Notes: generated by a model from the sequence alone, not told the origin. DNA of 64,000 bases from Pararhodobacter sp. (GCA_020832545.1 JAFIEK010000002.1:124001-188000), one strand, 5' to 3'; numbered from the stretch's first letter, positions 1 through 8,836 are shown. Numbers and translations are program-made.

Positions 1-699
1 GTCGTTGGCACCACAGGCAATGTCGTCCCCTTTCTGCTCATCAGTTTTGCTGGCCAAAGTGTCGATAGCGGGTTGGCTGCGCTGATCATGGGTATCGCGC
101 CTGTCGTTACCCTGACATTGGCACCGCTCGTTCACGCGGGCGAAACCCTGAGCAGGTTGACGATCCTTGGCGCTGCGATCGGATTTTGCGGGATCAGTGT
201 TCTGGTCGGCCCCGAGGCGTTTTACGGGCTTGGGGGCGATCTTGTCCCGCAACTTCTCCTGGTGGGCGCGGCTCTGTGCTATGCGTTCACGGCCCTTTTT
301 TCACGCCGGTTTCCCTTTGCCAACGCCCTTCAGATGGCCGCAGCATCAGTTCTTGTCGGCGCTTTGGCGACCAGTGTGATCGCTGTGCTGCAAATGGGCG
401 GCAGCCCGGTCCCGGCCCCATCAACGCGCTCCCTGATCGCACTGGTCTATCTTGGCATCGGCCCTACTGCGCTGGCCGCATTGATCTATTTCCAACTTAT
501 TCCGCGAATAGGCGCAGGGCGTGTGCAACAGGTCAACTATATCGTGCCGGTTCTGGGTATCTTGCTTGGGGCGCTGGTACTGAACGAACAGCCGGAGTGG
601 AATGCTCTTGTGGCGATCCCGATGATTGTGCTGGCCGTCTATCTGGTGACACGGCGTTCAGGCGAAGCGCCGAAACCGTGCGTCATTGGCACCAGATAG
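1..699 (+). CDS. DMT-superfamily (EamA) transporter, 5' truncated
   Basis: The reading frame is open from the first base, so the N-terminal part of this gene lies outside the window; 232 residues are visible. The protein is strongly hydrophobic, with about seven membrane segments separated by short loops, and has the internal layout of one EamA repeat plus part of the other. This is typical of ten-helix inner-membrane metabolite or drug exporters of the EamA/RhaT group. The C-terminus ends in a short basic tail (residues RRSGEAPK). It converges on the AraC-type gene that ends at 872. Substrate cannot be told from sequence. The TTG at 73 is internal and not the true start. Confidence 0.85.
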   Translation, partial: VVGTTGNVVPFLLISFAGQSVDSGLAALIMGIAPVVTLTLAPLVHAGETLSRLTILGAAIGFCGISVLVGPEAFYGLGGDLVPQLLLVGAALCYAFTALFSRRFPFANALQMAAASVLVGALATSVIAVLQMGGSPVPAPSTRSLIALVYLGIGPTALAALIYFQLIPRIGAGRVQQVNYIVPVLGILLGALVLNEQPEWNALVAIPMIVLAVYLVTRRSGEAPKPCVIGTR

Positions 700-871
700 T
701 GCGGGCGAAGAGTTCAAGAGATCGCCTCTTCGTTCCCTTGCACATGTCGCACCGCCTGTCTGACTTTGGCTGCTGTTCATCGTCAGCCGCAAGATAGATT
801 GGATGACGCGGCCACCTTCCATGCATACCTTCTGGTGCCCCGATATTTTCAATCGCCTCCGCGACCGGCAT

Positions 872-1639
872 TCAGGTATGGCATTCCCTTCCGGACTGGA
901 ACCGCAAAGGGGAGCACCCTATAAGCGTGCGAAAAGCATGAGTGAAGGCACTCGGGGTTTCATATCCCACGTCGAATGCAGTTTTCGTCACAGACTGTCC
1001 GGCGGAAAGCTTTTCAATGGCGATCATGATCCGCGTAAGGCGCCTGAGTTCGCGAAAAGTCATTCCGGTCTCTGCTCGAATTGTACGTATCAGATTGCGC
1101 TCTGAGAACCCCATGCGCTTTGCCCATGTCCTGAGGGTGCTCTGATCTGCCGGTTCATTCTGCAAATGCTGAGCCAATTCTGCAATATGCGGGTTGCTGG
1201 GAATTGGAAGGTGCAATGGCTCCGACAGTCCCTGCCTGATCTCATGGACCAGCACATCGGCCAACATCAGGCTTAAGTCACTATCATCCCCGCCTGCCAG
1301 GCGAACAAGAACCTCCCGCATAAGCGGCGAAACGGAAATCACCGCTGCATCAGCATACACCGGCGGATAAGCCTCGCTGAGATATGCTGTGCGCATCTCG
1401 ACGGGGCCCACGCACTGGATGGCGTGCGGCGTTTGTGCGGTAATCCACAATGCGCGCCCTGGAGGGATGAACCACATCTTGTTGTGAACCGATACGCGCA
1501 TCGTTCCAGAAATGGCATGTGCAATTTGGTGCGCAGAGTGCGAATGGGATGGGATAAGTGTCCCAGCGTCGAAGGCTGACGCGAAGCCAGTGACCTTGAG
1601 CTTCATGTCGTTTGGCATTTTGGGCGTAATAAAATTCAT
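872..1639 (-). CDS. AraC-family transcriptional regulator (cupin N-terminus)
   Basis: About 255 residues. An N-terminal cupin-like sensor carries HSHSAHQ (a possible metal or ligand site) followed by the PPGRALWI stretch typical of this regulator group. The C-terminal 100 residues form a double helix-turn-helix AraC domain (SERNLIRTIRAETGMTF; DVGYETPSAFTHAFR). It is divergent from the MFS transporter starting at 1707 with only 67 bp between them, so it probably controls that exporter and itself. The open frame extends to 1717, but that start would overlap the MFS start. I chose the ATG at 1639; the ATG at 1618 is also possible. Ligand unknown. Confidence 0.85.
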   Translation of the reverse strand: MNFITPKMPNDMKLKVTGFASAFDAGTLIPSHSHSAHQIAHAISGTMRVSVHNKMWFIPPGRALWITAQTPHAIQCVGPVEMRTAYLSEAYPPVYADAAVISVSPLMREVLVRLAGGDDSDLSLMLADVLVHEIRQGLSEPLHLPIPSNPHIAELAQHLQNEPADQSTLRTWAKRMGFSERNLIRTIRAETGMTFRELRRLTRIMIAIEKLSAGQSVTKTAFDVGYETPSAFTHAFRTLIGCSPLRFQSGRECHT

Positions 1640-1706
1640 TCTGGCGACAGACAGTACGGCACCTGTGTGGAATATCAAGGTCAGTCTACATCCCGGAGAT
1701 ATGCAG

Positions 1707-2906
1707 ATGTCACGCAACGAAGCCCTTCAATTCATCAATGTGGCGCATTTCTTTGACCACTTCTTTCTGCTGATTTTTCCGACAGCAGCGCTTGCGATAG
1801 CGCCTGCATGGGGCATGAGCTTTGCCGATGTGCTTTTGCTCGGAACAGCGCTTTACGCAATGTTTGCTCTTGGCACCTTGCCCGCTGGCTGGCTTGGCGA
1901 CCGCGTTGACAGGATGACGCTGATAGCAGTGTTCTACATCGGTTGTGGAGTTTCCAGCATTCTTGTTTCTTTGGCCACTGGGCCAACTACTATGATGATC
2001 GGGCTGGGATTGCTCGGATTGTTTGCCGCGATTTACCATCCAGTTGGGCTTGCTCATGTAACACAGATCGGGCTGCGATCAGGGCGGGCGCTGGCGATCA
2101 ATGGCGTGTTTGGCAATATGGGGCTGGCAGGCGCGGCTGTCACAACCGGCGTTCTCGCGCACTACTTTGGCTGGCAAAGCGCGTTCGCGCTGCCCGGTCT
2201 TGTATCAATTGCCATCGGCGGCGCGCTGGCATTTCGAAATAGGACAAACAGAGATATTGTAGCAGCAGGCCCTGTCGGCCACACGAATACTCCGTCAGAA
2301 CACAGTCGGCGCACACAGTGGACGGTTTTCATGGTGATCTGCATCGCTGCTCTTTTTGGAGGGCTGGTGTTCAATATAATGACTGTATCGCTGCCCAAGT
2401 TCCTTGACGAAAGGCTTGTGAGCGAAGGTTCCGGGCTGGCATGGATCGGCGCCTCTGCGGGCCTTGTCTTCGCCGTTGCCGCCTTTGCTCAGTTGCCGGT
2501 TGGAGAGCTATTAGATCGGATTGGCGCACGCCCGGTGCTTCTTTGCCTGCTGGCCACCGAAACCGTGTTGTTGCTAGCGCTTGCACAGGCGACGGGCTGG
2601 ATGGCTTTCGTTCTGGCCCTGCTCGTGGTCACTCTGATGTTCGGGGGTATTCCGATTACAACGTGGTTGATTGGACGTTATCTCGATGCAGCAATTCGTT
2701 CGCGCGCTATTTCGGTAGAATATGTTCTGGCTCTTGGCGTTGGCTCGGCATCGGTGCCCTTGATTGCGCTTCTGCACAAGGCGGGACTTGGATTTGGCTT
2801 TCAGTTTACGTTCCTCGCTATGGCGACGGCAGTCGTGTTCACTGTTGGCTGGCTTTTGCCAAAATCTGATCGTCATCGGTTCGCACCGGTGACATCCGGA
2901 TCCTGA
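1707..2906 (+). CDS. MFS transporter
   Basis: 399 residues, about 12 membrane helices with a central cytoplasmic loop (around residues 185-205), the usual size for a major facilitator permease. The motif GWLGDRVDR between helices 2 and 3 matches the MFS motif A consensus (G-x-L-a-D-r-x-G-r-k). ATGs occur at 1701 and 1707; GGAG at 1695-1698 is correctly spaced only for 1707. The gene is divergent from an AraC-type regulator, an arrangement common for inducible efflux or uptake genes. The N-terminal pattern (SRNEALQFINVAHFFDH) resembles MFS proteins of the fosmidomycin-resistance-like group, but substrate and direction of transport are not certain. Confidence 0.88.
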   Translation: MSRNEALQFINVAHFFDHFFLLIFPTAALAIAPAWGMSFADVLLLGTALYAMFALGTLPAGWLGDRVDRMTLIAVFYIGCGVSSILVSLATGPTTMMIGLGLLGLFAAIYHPVGLAHVTQIGLRSGRALAINGVFGNMGLAGAAVTTGVLAHYFGWQSAFALPGLVSIAIGGALAFRNRTNRDIVAAGPVGHTNTPSEHSRRTQWTVFMVICIAALFGGLVFNIMTVSLPKFLDERLVSEGSGLAWIGASAGLVFAVAAFAQLPVGELLDRIGARPVLLCLLATETVLLLALAQATGWMAFVLALLVVTLMFGGIPITTWLIGRYLDAAIRSRAISVEYVLALGVGSASVPLIALLHKAGLGFGFQFTFLAMATAVVFTVGWLLPKSDRHRFAPVTSGS

Positions 2907-2934
2907 ATTAACCTGGAAACTGAGAGGGCCACAG

Positions 2935-3735
2935 ATGAGGATCATGTGCCTGAATGGCTGGGGCGGAACGCTGAACGACGAGCTCATCGCCTATCTGGGC
3001 AAGGAAACACCGGACGTCCTCTGCCTGCAGGAGGTTATCTACAGTCCGGCGACCGACCAGGACTGGCTGACCTATCGCGATGGCGACCACGTCCTGCCGC
3101 AGCGGGCAAACTTCTTTCGAGACGTTGCCAATGCGCTGCCGGGCCACGCAGCCACCTTCTGTCCAGCGGCGCAGGGCCCGCTTTGGGATGGCGATCGCGA
3201 GGTGCCGTCGTTCTGGGGGCTTGCGACGTTCGTACGGTCGACCCTGCCTGTGATTGGCCAGGTACAAGGCTTCGTTTACAAGGATTTCACCCCTGACGGT
3301 TTCGGCGCTCATCCACGGGCCCGCAACGCCCACGGCCTGCGCGTACATGATCCTGCCTCTGACCGGTCGATAAGCATTACCCATATGCATGGCCTGCGCC
3401 ACCCGGAGGGGAAATCGGACACGCCCGAACGCGCGCTGCAGGCCCGTCAACTTCTTGACTATGCGAACCAGGTATCGCGGCCGGGTGATATCCGCGTCAT
3501 TTGCGGGGATTTCAATGTTGCAAAAGACAGCGAGACGCTGTCGTTCCTTGCACAACACGGCTTCACCGAACTGGTCACCGAAGGTCGTTTCAAGGGTACT
3601 CGCACCTCGCACTACAAGAAGCCGGAACGCTTCGCCGACTACATGCTGATTGACCCGCGGGATGCAGTACACCGTTTCCAGGTTGTCTACGAGCCCGAGG
3701 TCTCTGATCACTGTGCACTGCTGCTGGACCTGTGA
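2935..3735 (+). CDS. endonuclease/exonuclease/phosphatase family protein
   Basis: 266 residues covering the whole EEP (DNase I-like) fold. Visible motifs: MRIMCLNGWG near the N-terminus (the metal-site Asn), LCLQEV (catalytic Glu), a central HMHG, VICGDFNVAKDS (the Asp-x-Asn pair) and the terminal SDHCALLL (the Ser-Asp-His motif). No signal peptide is evident, so it is probably cytoplasmic. Substrates of the family include DNA, phosphoinositides and sphingomyelin and cannot be narrowed here. It follows the MFS gene by 28 bp with an AG-rich ribosome site (GAGAGGG, 2921-2927) and may be co-transcribed with it. Confidence 0.88.
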   Translation: MRIMCLNGWGGTLNDELIAYLGKETPDVLCLQEVIYSPATDQDWLTYRDGDHVLPQRANFFRDVANALPGHAATFCPAAQGPLWDGDREVPSFWGLATFVRSTLPVIGQVQGFVYKDFTPDGFGAHPRARNAHGLRVHDPASDRSISITHMHGLRHPEGKSDTPERALQARQLLDYANQVSRPGDIRVICGDFNVAKDSETLSFLAQHGFTELVTEGRFKGTRTSHYKKPERFADYMLIDPRDAVHRFQVVYEPEVSDHCALLLDL

Positions 3736-3800
3736 ACGGTGTGAAACAGAAGGGGTACGAACGCGCCGAGTAGGTGCGCGCGCCGAGGCTTTAGGTACGA

Positions 3801-4277
3801 CTACCTGACGAAGTATCGCGTGACCGGACGCCCAACAATGCCGCCTGCAACCAACGCCCACCAAACGAAGAGCGGCTGAAAGGCCAGTCTGACCCAGAAA
3901 TACCACGGTGACTGCGGCAACCCCGCCACGTTCAAACCACCAATAGCATTGGCGATATTGGCTGGAAACACTGCGACGAAATATGCGGCCAAGGCCAAAC
4001 CGGCGATCCGCCTTGTGGCAGGGAACAACAAGCCGATCGCGCCTGCAATCTCGCATAATCCGGTTAAGGCAACGATGAACTGCGGTGCGGGCAGGAAGCC
4101 TTCGATCATGGCCAGGTAGCGTTCGGGCGTGACCAAATGGTCTAAGCCGACTACCAGCAAACCGATGGCAAGCCCATGTCGCATATGATCCGGCCATGCT
4201 GCCGCCTGCAGCAGGCCCATTCGCGCTATGAATACACTGAGAAGCGTTGCGCTGATAAGGAGTCCGAAAAAGAGCAT
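3801..4277 (-). CDS. DoxX-like small membrane protein
   Basis: 158 residues with four predicted membrane helices, including the GLCEIAGAIGLLFPATRRIAGLAL stretch characteristic in position and composition of the DoxX family (a Glu and Gly-rich second helix followed by an Arg-Arg turn). DoxX proteins are small integral membrane proteins linked to quinone or thiosulfate redox reactions and to oxidative stress. The start at 4277 has AAGG about five bases upstream. It is divergent from a TetR regulator that starts at 4346, and a two-site operator sits between them, so it is very likely a target of that repressor. Confidence 0.85.
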   Translation of the reverse strand: MLFFGLLISATLLSVFIARMGLLQAAAWPDHMRHGLAIGLLVVGLDHLVTPERYLAMIEGFLPAPQFIVALTGLCEIAGAIGLLFPATRRIAGLALAAYFVAVFPANIANAIGGLNVAGLPQSPWYFWVRLAFQPLFVWWALVAGGIVGRPVTRYFVR

Positions 4278-4297
4278 GGCAACCTTTGGAAGACAAT

Positions 4298-4345
4298 GTT
4301 AGCAGTGTTAACGTCGCAGTAGAGATTTATGTAAGCGGTGTCAAC
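4298..4345 (+). promoter_or_regulatory. tandem TetR operator, copy 1 (tetR/doxX intergenic)
   Basis: Two 15-bp imperfect palindromes in the same orientation fit GTWAGCRGTGTYAAC: site 1 at 4298-4312 and site 2 at 4331-4345. Their starts are 33 bp apart, about three helical turns. Site 2 ends directly at the ATG of the TetR gene. The same two elements with the same spacing recur inverted at 10942-10996. The position between doxX and tetR fits autorepression plus control of doxX. Seen in sequence; binding by the adjacent TetR is inferred. Confidence 0.75.
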
Positions 4346-4951
4346 ATGACGCGGGAAAATTACCATCACGGCAATCTGAAGGAGGCGATCATCAGCGCCG
4401 CCCTCACGATTTTGCATGCGCAATCCGTCGAATCTGTCGGCCTGCGAGAGATTGCGCGGATGATCGGGGTTTCCTCTGCGGCGCCCTATCGGCATTTTGC
4501 GAGCCGGGAGGCGCTGCTGTCGGCCCTGGCAGTTCGCGGCTTTCGCGCGTTAGAGCACCGTCTTCAGCAAGTTGTCAGAACGCATGGGCCGGAATCCTTG
4601 GCCGAACTGGGGCAGGCCTATGTCGCCTTCGCGCTCGAAAACCGGAATTTGTTTGGGCTGATGCTTAGAACAGAGCGTACGGAGCAAACCGATGATGACC
4701 TGCATGAGGCGGGTCAGGCGGCATTCAATCTCTTGCAGTCAGCCGTCAGTGCCATAGCGGGCAAGCCTTGCCGCGACGACGCGATCGGCGCCTGGTCACT
4801 GGTTCATGGGCTTTCCATATTGGTGGCGGAGCGCCAGATCGCGCCTGATCTTCTTGAGCGCGCGCGCCTCAAGGCTCTGGTGGCACAGGTGACAGACACC
4901 TACGCGCGAGGGCTTCAAGCAGGGTGCGGGCCGACGAAGGATGAGGATTGA
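4346..4951 (+). CDS. TetR/AcrR-family transcriptional repressor
   Basis: 201 residues. The N-terminal 50 residues form a TetR helix-turn-helix (SVGLREIARMIGVSSAAPYRHF), beginning with MTRENYHHGNL, a start typical of TetR proteins with a WHG-type C-terminal domain. The rest is helical ligand-binding sequence with FALENRNLFGLML. The open frame extends to 4286, but the ATG at 4346 fits family length and places operator site 2 immediately upstream. Divergent from the DoxX gene. A second copy of its operator lies before the FAD monooxygenase near 10.8 kb, suggesting a regulon of redox or detoxification genes. Inducer unknown. Confidence 0.9.
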   Translation: MTRENYHHGNLKEAIISAALTILHAQSVESVGLREIARMIGVSSAAPYRHFASREALLSALAVRGFRALEHRLQQVVRTHGPESLAELGQAYVAFALENRNLFGLMLRTERTEQTDDDLHEAGQAAFNLLQSAVSAIAGKPCRDDAIGAWSLVHGLSILVAERQIAPDLLERARLKALVAQVTDTYARGLQAGCGPTKDED

Positions 4952-5069
4952 GCACACGGGATTCGCGCTCAACCCCGGCTGCACCAACCCTGACCTTTGG
5001 CTGTTCGTCGCGGCGATGCATTGGACTGCTCGAACTGGATCTTCGTTTCGTGATGCGGAACCATAGGCT

Positions 5070-5657
5070 TTAAAAGGTCTCTGACGTTGCGAAAAAGTCT
5101 GCAACAAGCTTTCTGGCATGACGCCAAAGAGCAGGTGAACCTTGATGGATCTGAGGGCCATAGCGCTCCACCACCTGCTGCTCGGTGAGGCTGTGTTCGG
5201 TCCATGTGCCTCCACCTGTCGCCAGATTCTGGACAAGCGGCTGAAGCCGATCAAGAGCCTTGGCGAAACGGGCGTCCGGAGTTTGCGCCGCTTCAAATTC
5301 TTTCCACAGTGAATGAAGTTGATGCCGCTGAGCGAGTGGCAAAATTCCAAAAATCCGATCGGCGGCCAATTGCTCAGCTTTCATTTGCTCGTCGGTTGAT
5401 TGACCGCTGTGGAGCGGTACGTCTCCCGCATCAATTTCCACAATGTCATGCAGGAGGAGCATTTGTATCACACGTCCGATGTCCACAGCAGCGGGGGCAT
5501 GCTCAGCCAGCGTGATGGCATACATCGATACATGCCAGGAATGCTCGGCTGAGTTCTCGAGGCGAGTTTGACTAATGATGGGCGACGCGCGCTGGACACC
5601 TTTGAGCGCATCGAGAGTTCGCAGAAATTCAAGTTGCTGGTTCAGCGCCGTGGTCAT
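5070..5657 (-). CDS. HD-domain hydrolase, YfbR-like 5'-nucleotidase
   Basis: 195 residues. HD-domain metal ligands are visible: H39 in NSAEHSWH, then H70-D71 in LLLHDIVEIDAGD, followed by later acidic residues. The pattern SAEHSWHVSMYAITLAEH and the Glu/Asp-rich DIVEIDAGD are characteristic of the YfbR/HDDC2 group, which dephosphorylates (deoxy)nucleoside 5'-monophosphates. The open frame reaches 5696; the ATG at 5657 gives a normal length and has GGGATC upstream. Cytoplasmic. It converges with the TetR gene ending at 4951 and appears to stand alone. HD family and YfbR-type metal site are clear; exact substrate is inferred. Confidence 0.85.
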   Translation of the reverse strand: MTTALNQQLEFLRTLDALKGVQRASPIISQTRLENSAEHSWHVSMYAITLAEHAPAAVDIGRVIQMLLLHDIVEIDAGDVPLHSGQSTDEQMKAEQLAADRIFGILPLAQRHQLHSLWKEFEAAQTPDARFAKALDRLQPLVQNLATGGGTWTEHSLTEQQVVERYGPQIHQGSPALWRHARKLVADFFATSETF

Positions 5658-5759
5658 CAAGTCCGATCCCTTCAAACTCGCGCTATGGTCGATCACTGAG
5701 TCAATGATCGCAATGGGCTCTACGCTTTCTTAATGCATTGCATCACCGCGGGACGATTA

Positions 5760-5786
5760 CCCTCACCAGACGATGTCCGGTGAGGG
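5760..5786. repeat. intergenic hairpin downstream of hydrolase
   Basis: Perfect 8-bp inverted repeat, CCCTCACC at 5760-5767 and GGTGAGGG at 5779-5786, loop of 11. It lies between the 3' end of the alpha/beta hydrolase gene (5916, minus) and the HD gene start. There is no U-tract on either strand, so it is at best a weak or protein-assisted terminator. The rest of 5658-5915 shows no gene. Confidence 0.4.
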
Positions 5787-5915
5787 CTGCAAATCTGAAT
5801 TGGCGATCATCTTATCGTGCTGTGATGCCTTCTGCTGAAGGACTTGATGCAGCGTAGCTTCGCTTCGATGCGGCGTCGGGCAGCGAGATACAATACCGCG
5901 TCAACCCAGATGTCA

Positions 5916-6764
5916 TCATTCGACCAGCTGTCGTGAATGCCCAGCTACAAGATCTGCGATCGTCGCAAGCCTGGAGTTGGGAAGCTCATGCCCCATTCCC
6001 GAAACCACATGGATCTCTGCCCCGTCAATTCCTGCGGCAATGGCCTGCCCGTTTTCGACAGGAAGAAGTGGATCATCCTCACCGTGGATGACGAGAACAG
6101 GGTGGACAATCTCGCGAAAGCGCCCTGTCCAGTCTTCACGGGCTGTCATGCTTGCGTGATTGAACATGCTTGCGGGGCTGCCCGTCCGTGCAAGAACCTG
6201 TTCGATACGCGTGCGCACCTGCTCCCCGTCGAGGTTCTGGCCTGATCCCGAGCTCATCTCCGCTATACGTTCAAGAAATCTGATCACTTCGCCCCGATCC
6301 GACCAGTCCAATGATTCCAGGGTGCCGAAGTGCTCAAAGAATTCCTCAGGGATGTGCGGCAGTGAAGGGCCATCCCAGCCCAGGGGTTCTGAAGCCAGAA
6401 GGATCAACGACCTGACCCTTTCCGGGTGCTCCAAGGCGATCATCTGGGCAATGTATCCGCCAAGTGACATACCCATCAGCGCAACCTGTTCCAAACGATA
6501 GGCATTCAGAATGCCAACAACATCTGCAGCCAGATCCTCGGCAAAATAGTTCGCCTGCCCCGGAGGCAGCGTGGTGGATTGCCCGGTGTCGCGGTGGTCG
6601 AAGCGAACCACGAAGAAACCGCGACCTGCGAGATTTTCGCAAAACCTCTCTGGCCAGCCCAACATGGAAGTAGCGGCCCCCATTATAAGTAGAATTGCCG
6701 GATCATTCGCAGAACCAAACGACTCTGTGGCGAGTTGAACGCCATTGGTTTCAACCATTCTCAT
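5916..6764 (-). CDS. alpha/beta hydrolase
   Basis: 282 residues of a cytoplasmic alpha/beta-hydrolase fold. Nucleophile elbow GMSLGGYIAQ, acid in HGEDDPLLPV and His in GMGHELPNSR form the expected catalytic triad; HRDTGQS near the N-terminus is typical of the family. The frame is open to 6854, but the ATG at 6764 begins MRMVETNGVQLATESFG, a standard start for this group, with AGGAG upstream. It is downstream of, and in the same orientation as, a TetR gene (ending at 6903), and the 138-bp gap between them carries a strong TetR-type palindrome. Substrate (ester, lactone or epoxide) unknown. Confidence 0.88.
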   Translation of the reverse strand: MRMVETNGVQLATESFGSANDPAILLIMGAATSMLGWPERFCENLAGRGFFVVRFDHRDTGQSTTLPPGQANYFAEDLAADVVGILNAYRLEQVALMGMSLGGYIAQMIALEHPERVRSLILLASEPLGWDGPSLPHIPEEFFEHFGTLESLDWSDRGEVIRFLERIAEMSSGSGQNLDGEQVRTRIEQVLARTGSPASMFNHASMTAREDWTGRFREIVHPVLVIHGEDDPLLPVENGQAIAAGIDGAEIHVVSGMGHELPNSRLATIADLVAGHSRQLVE

Positions 6765-6866
6765 TTCGCTTTCCACTCCTTCCTGTGCGACCGCAAGAAG
6801 CGGGGCCCGCGTTGGGGCAGCGCCCATTCTCAGGACTGCTCGACGTTGGAACATCGCGGCCCCTTT

Positions 6867-6888
6867 TATAACCTACGTGTTGGTTATA
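6867..6888. promoter_or_regulatory. TetR-type operator palindrome
   Basis: Perfect inverted repeat TATAACC (6867-6873) and GGTTATA (6882-6888) separated by 8 bp. It lies in the A/T-rich stretch between the TetR gene (6903-7463) and the hydrolase gene starting at 6764, about 100 bp upstream of the hydrolase start. The size and position fit the operator of the neighbouring TetR protein. Confidence 0.6.
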
Positions 6889-6902
6889 TATTGCTGAAGA
6901 CG

Positions 6903-7463
6903 TCAAATCAAGCCTGACTTCAGATGATTCAATGCCCAGCGGAGCCGTTCGAGTACATGGTCGGAGAGCCCTGTATCACTATCGGACGCGACCCATTGCA
7001 TGGTTGCCCCTGCGATAATCGCATGCAGATGCTCTGCGGTCCGGTCCCGTTCAGCTCCGGGCGGCAAACGGGCGGCAATAGCGCTTTGCACCAACGTGTA
7101 GCGCCTGTGAGCAAGCGCTCGAAGGGCGGGATCGCGCGCTTCCAAAGCGGCAAGCGTAACGCGCGCCGAAAACCCGTCGCCGCGCCCCATACTTCCAACA
7201 ATCTCTTCGAGAAACGGCCAAAGTTCATTCCCGGAGCTGTCGAGCGGCAGGCTTTCAAGCCATGCCTGCGTGGCTTCGGCTTCATGTGTCGCGATCCTGA
7301 GCAAGATCGCCTCTCTGTTTCCGAACCTCTGGATCAGCGTTGCGCGCGACAGTCCAACGCGTTTGGCAAGGTCGGACAACGTGAAGCTGTCTCCGCTTTC
7401 GGCCAGCACTTCCAGTGCAGCAGCTAGTACATTTTCGTCGGATATGGTCTTGGGGCGTGTCAC
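6903..7463 (-). CDS. TetR-family transcriptional regulator
   Basis: 186 residues. The N-terminal helix-turn-helix is clear (SFTLSDLAKRVGLSRATLIQRFGNREAILLRI, residues about 25-57) followed by an all-helical ligand domain. It begins MTRPKTISDENVLAAALEVLAESG, the normal TetR start. It lies directly upstream of the alpha/beta hydrolase on the same strand and is separated from it by an operator-like palindrome (6867-6888), which suggests it represses the hydrolase. Unrelated in operator sequence to the TetR at 4346. Inducer unknown. Confidence 0.88.
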   Translation of the reverse strand: MTRPKTISDENVLAAALEVLAESGDSFTLSDLAKRVGLSRATLIQRFGNREAILLRIATHEAEATQAWLESLPLDSSGNELWPFLEEIVGSMGRGDGFSARVTLAALEARDPALRALAHRRYTLVQSAIAARLPPGAERDRTAEHLHAIIAGATMQWVASDSDTGLSDHVLERLRWALNHLKSGLI

Positions 7464-7547
7464 GGTTGCTTCACCTTCGCGATCTGCACTGCGTCAGTCA
7501 TAGATCATGTAGCTTGCGGGTTGAACCGGCTGCGCGCCGATCGGAGG

Positions 7548-8132
7548 TCAGGCTGGCCGCTGCTGGCACTTTTTCGTGCGGGCGTCCCATTCGGCCTTGA
7601 GCAGAGCATAGATGAATTCGTCACCCCATGCGCCATTGAAGCGGTCATTCTGCAGCAGATGTGCTTCCCGGCGAAAATGCAGTCTTTCAACGACACCGAC
7701 CGAACCGGCATTCAACGGGTCAAGACGCGCGAATATCCGGTGAAACCCGATGCGGGAGAAGCCGACATCCACCATCATCCCGACAGCTTCGGTTGCGTAT
7801 CCCGCGCCCGCAAAATCGGGGTTGAAGATGTATCCGACCTCCCCCTGCAGACCGGCCTTGTTTTCAACCTTAAGCAGAACTTCGCCAAGCAAAGCAGAAT
7901 CGTCTCGCCGGACAACTGCGAGGCGCAACGTATCTCCGTTTTCCTCGATACGCGTGGACAGCGCGGCCGCGAACTGTTTATCCAGCGCCGCGCCGACTGG
8001 CACCGGCATGTACAGAAACCTGTAGACCTCGGGACGGCTGTGATAAGCGTCATAAGCCGGACGATCCGCAGGCTCAAACGCCCGTAGCAAAAGGCGTTCG
8101 GAATGGATGGGCAGAAAGGTGGCAGTGTTCAT
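7548..8132 (-). CDS. GNAT-family N-acetyltransferase (RimJ/RimL type)
   Basis: 194 residues. SERLLLRAFEPADRPAYDAYHS at the N-terminus and GEVGYIFNPDFAGAGYATEAV (the acetyl-CoA P-loop region, with the aromatic-Ala-Thr-Glu-Ala signature) followed by RIFARLDPLNAGSVGVVERLHF are diagnostic of the RimJ/RimL branch, which acetylates protein N-termini or small amines. The C-terminus WGDEFIYALLKAEW is also typical. Cytoplasmic, single gene, same strand as the following GNAT gene but separated by 90 bp. Substrate not predictable. Confidence 0.88.
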   Translation of the reverse strand: MNTATFLPIHSERLLLRAFEPADRPAYDAYHSRPEVYRFLYMPVPVGAALDKQFAAALSTRIEENGDTLRLAVVRRDDSALLGEVLLKVENKAGLQGEVGYIFNPDFAGAGYATEAVGMMVDVGFSRIGFHRIFARLDPLNAGSVGVVERLHFRREAHLLQNDRFNGAWGDEFIYALLKAEWDARTKKCQQRPA

Positions 8133-8222
8133 TTGACCCCGTGGTTAATGATTGCGACAAGCCGCATCTAAGAATGCGTTTCCTGCCCTGCAACGGCAGC
8201 GCAGGTCATGGCTGCGGGTCCG

Positions 8223-8753
8223 CTAAGCTGTCGCGGCCTCAAGAACCAGGTTGGGAGCTGCCACGCCTTCAAAGTGGAAAGTCGTGTGCGCGATAGTTCG
8301 AAACCGATGCGCCGTGTAAAAAGAGATGGCACTTCGGTTGGCATGATGGACGGTCAGATAGATTTTCTGGTGGCCCGCGTCCGACACCAGTTTCTGCGCG
8401 CTTCGCAAAAGCAGCCCCCCGATCCCCCGGCGCTTGTGACAGGACTGGATATAAAGCGTCGCCAGTTCAGCCGTACCAAACGCCGGATCCAGCAGCGACG
8501 GATTGGTCAGAACCCTGGCATATCCAAGAACGAACGCGCCGCTGGAACAAACCAGAATGTCGGTGCCTTCTGTTTCCAGCATGCGCCGGAATGCAGCGGT
8601 GGAGTATTCCTTGAGCAGATGCCTGGCGAAGGCCGGTGAGATACCGTCCACTGCGTAAGTATCAAGCCAAACCTGCGTCGCAAGAACCGAGAGGACGCCT
8701 GCATCACCGGGTCCGGCGAAACGGATTTCATGACCTGCGCTGGCCCGCTCCAT
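8223..8753 (-). CDS. GNAT-family N-acetyltransferase
   Basis: 176 residues. The acetyl-CoA binding core is visible as LATLYIQSCHKRRGIGGLLLRSA (Q/R-x-x-G-x-G/A motif) followed by IYLTVHHANRSAISFYTAHRF, the standard motif A to B order. The N-terminus (FAGPGDAGVLSVLATQVWLDTYA) fits GNATs acting on small molecules or proteins. It belongs to a different branch from the RimJ-type enzyme at 7548-8132. No operon partner is obvious; same-strand neighbours are 83-90 bp away. Confidence 0.86.
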   Translation of the reverse strand: MERASAGHEIRFAGPGDAGVLSVLATQVWLDTYAVDGISPAFARHLLKEYSTAAFRRMLETEGTDILVCSSGAFVLGYARVLTNPSLLDPAFGTAELATLYIQSCHKRRGIGGLLLRSAQKLVSDAGHQKIYLTVHHANRSAISFYTAHRFRTIAHTTFHFEGVAAPNLVLEAATA

Positions 8754-8836
8754 CGGCTACCTTCCCTTTTGCTGCGGTCACTTATCGATTTTGGCGACTG
8801 CCGCTGTTGCAAATACGCCAGACGGAAAGGGCAACA

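Noticed and set aside
2908-4296. 462-codon open frame on the minus strand across the EEP gene
   Set aside because: Shadow of the endonuclease/exonuclease/phosphatase gene and DoxX in another frame; no domain pattern.
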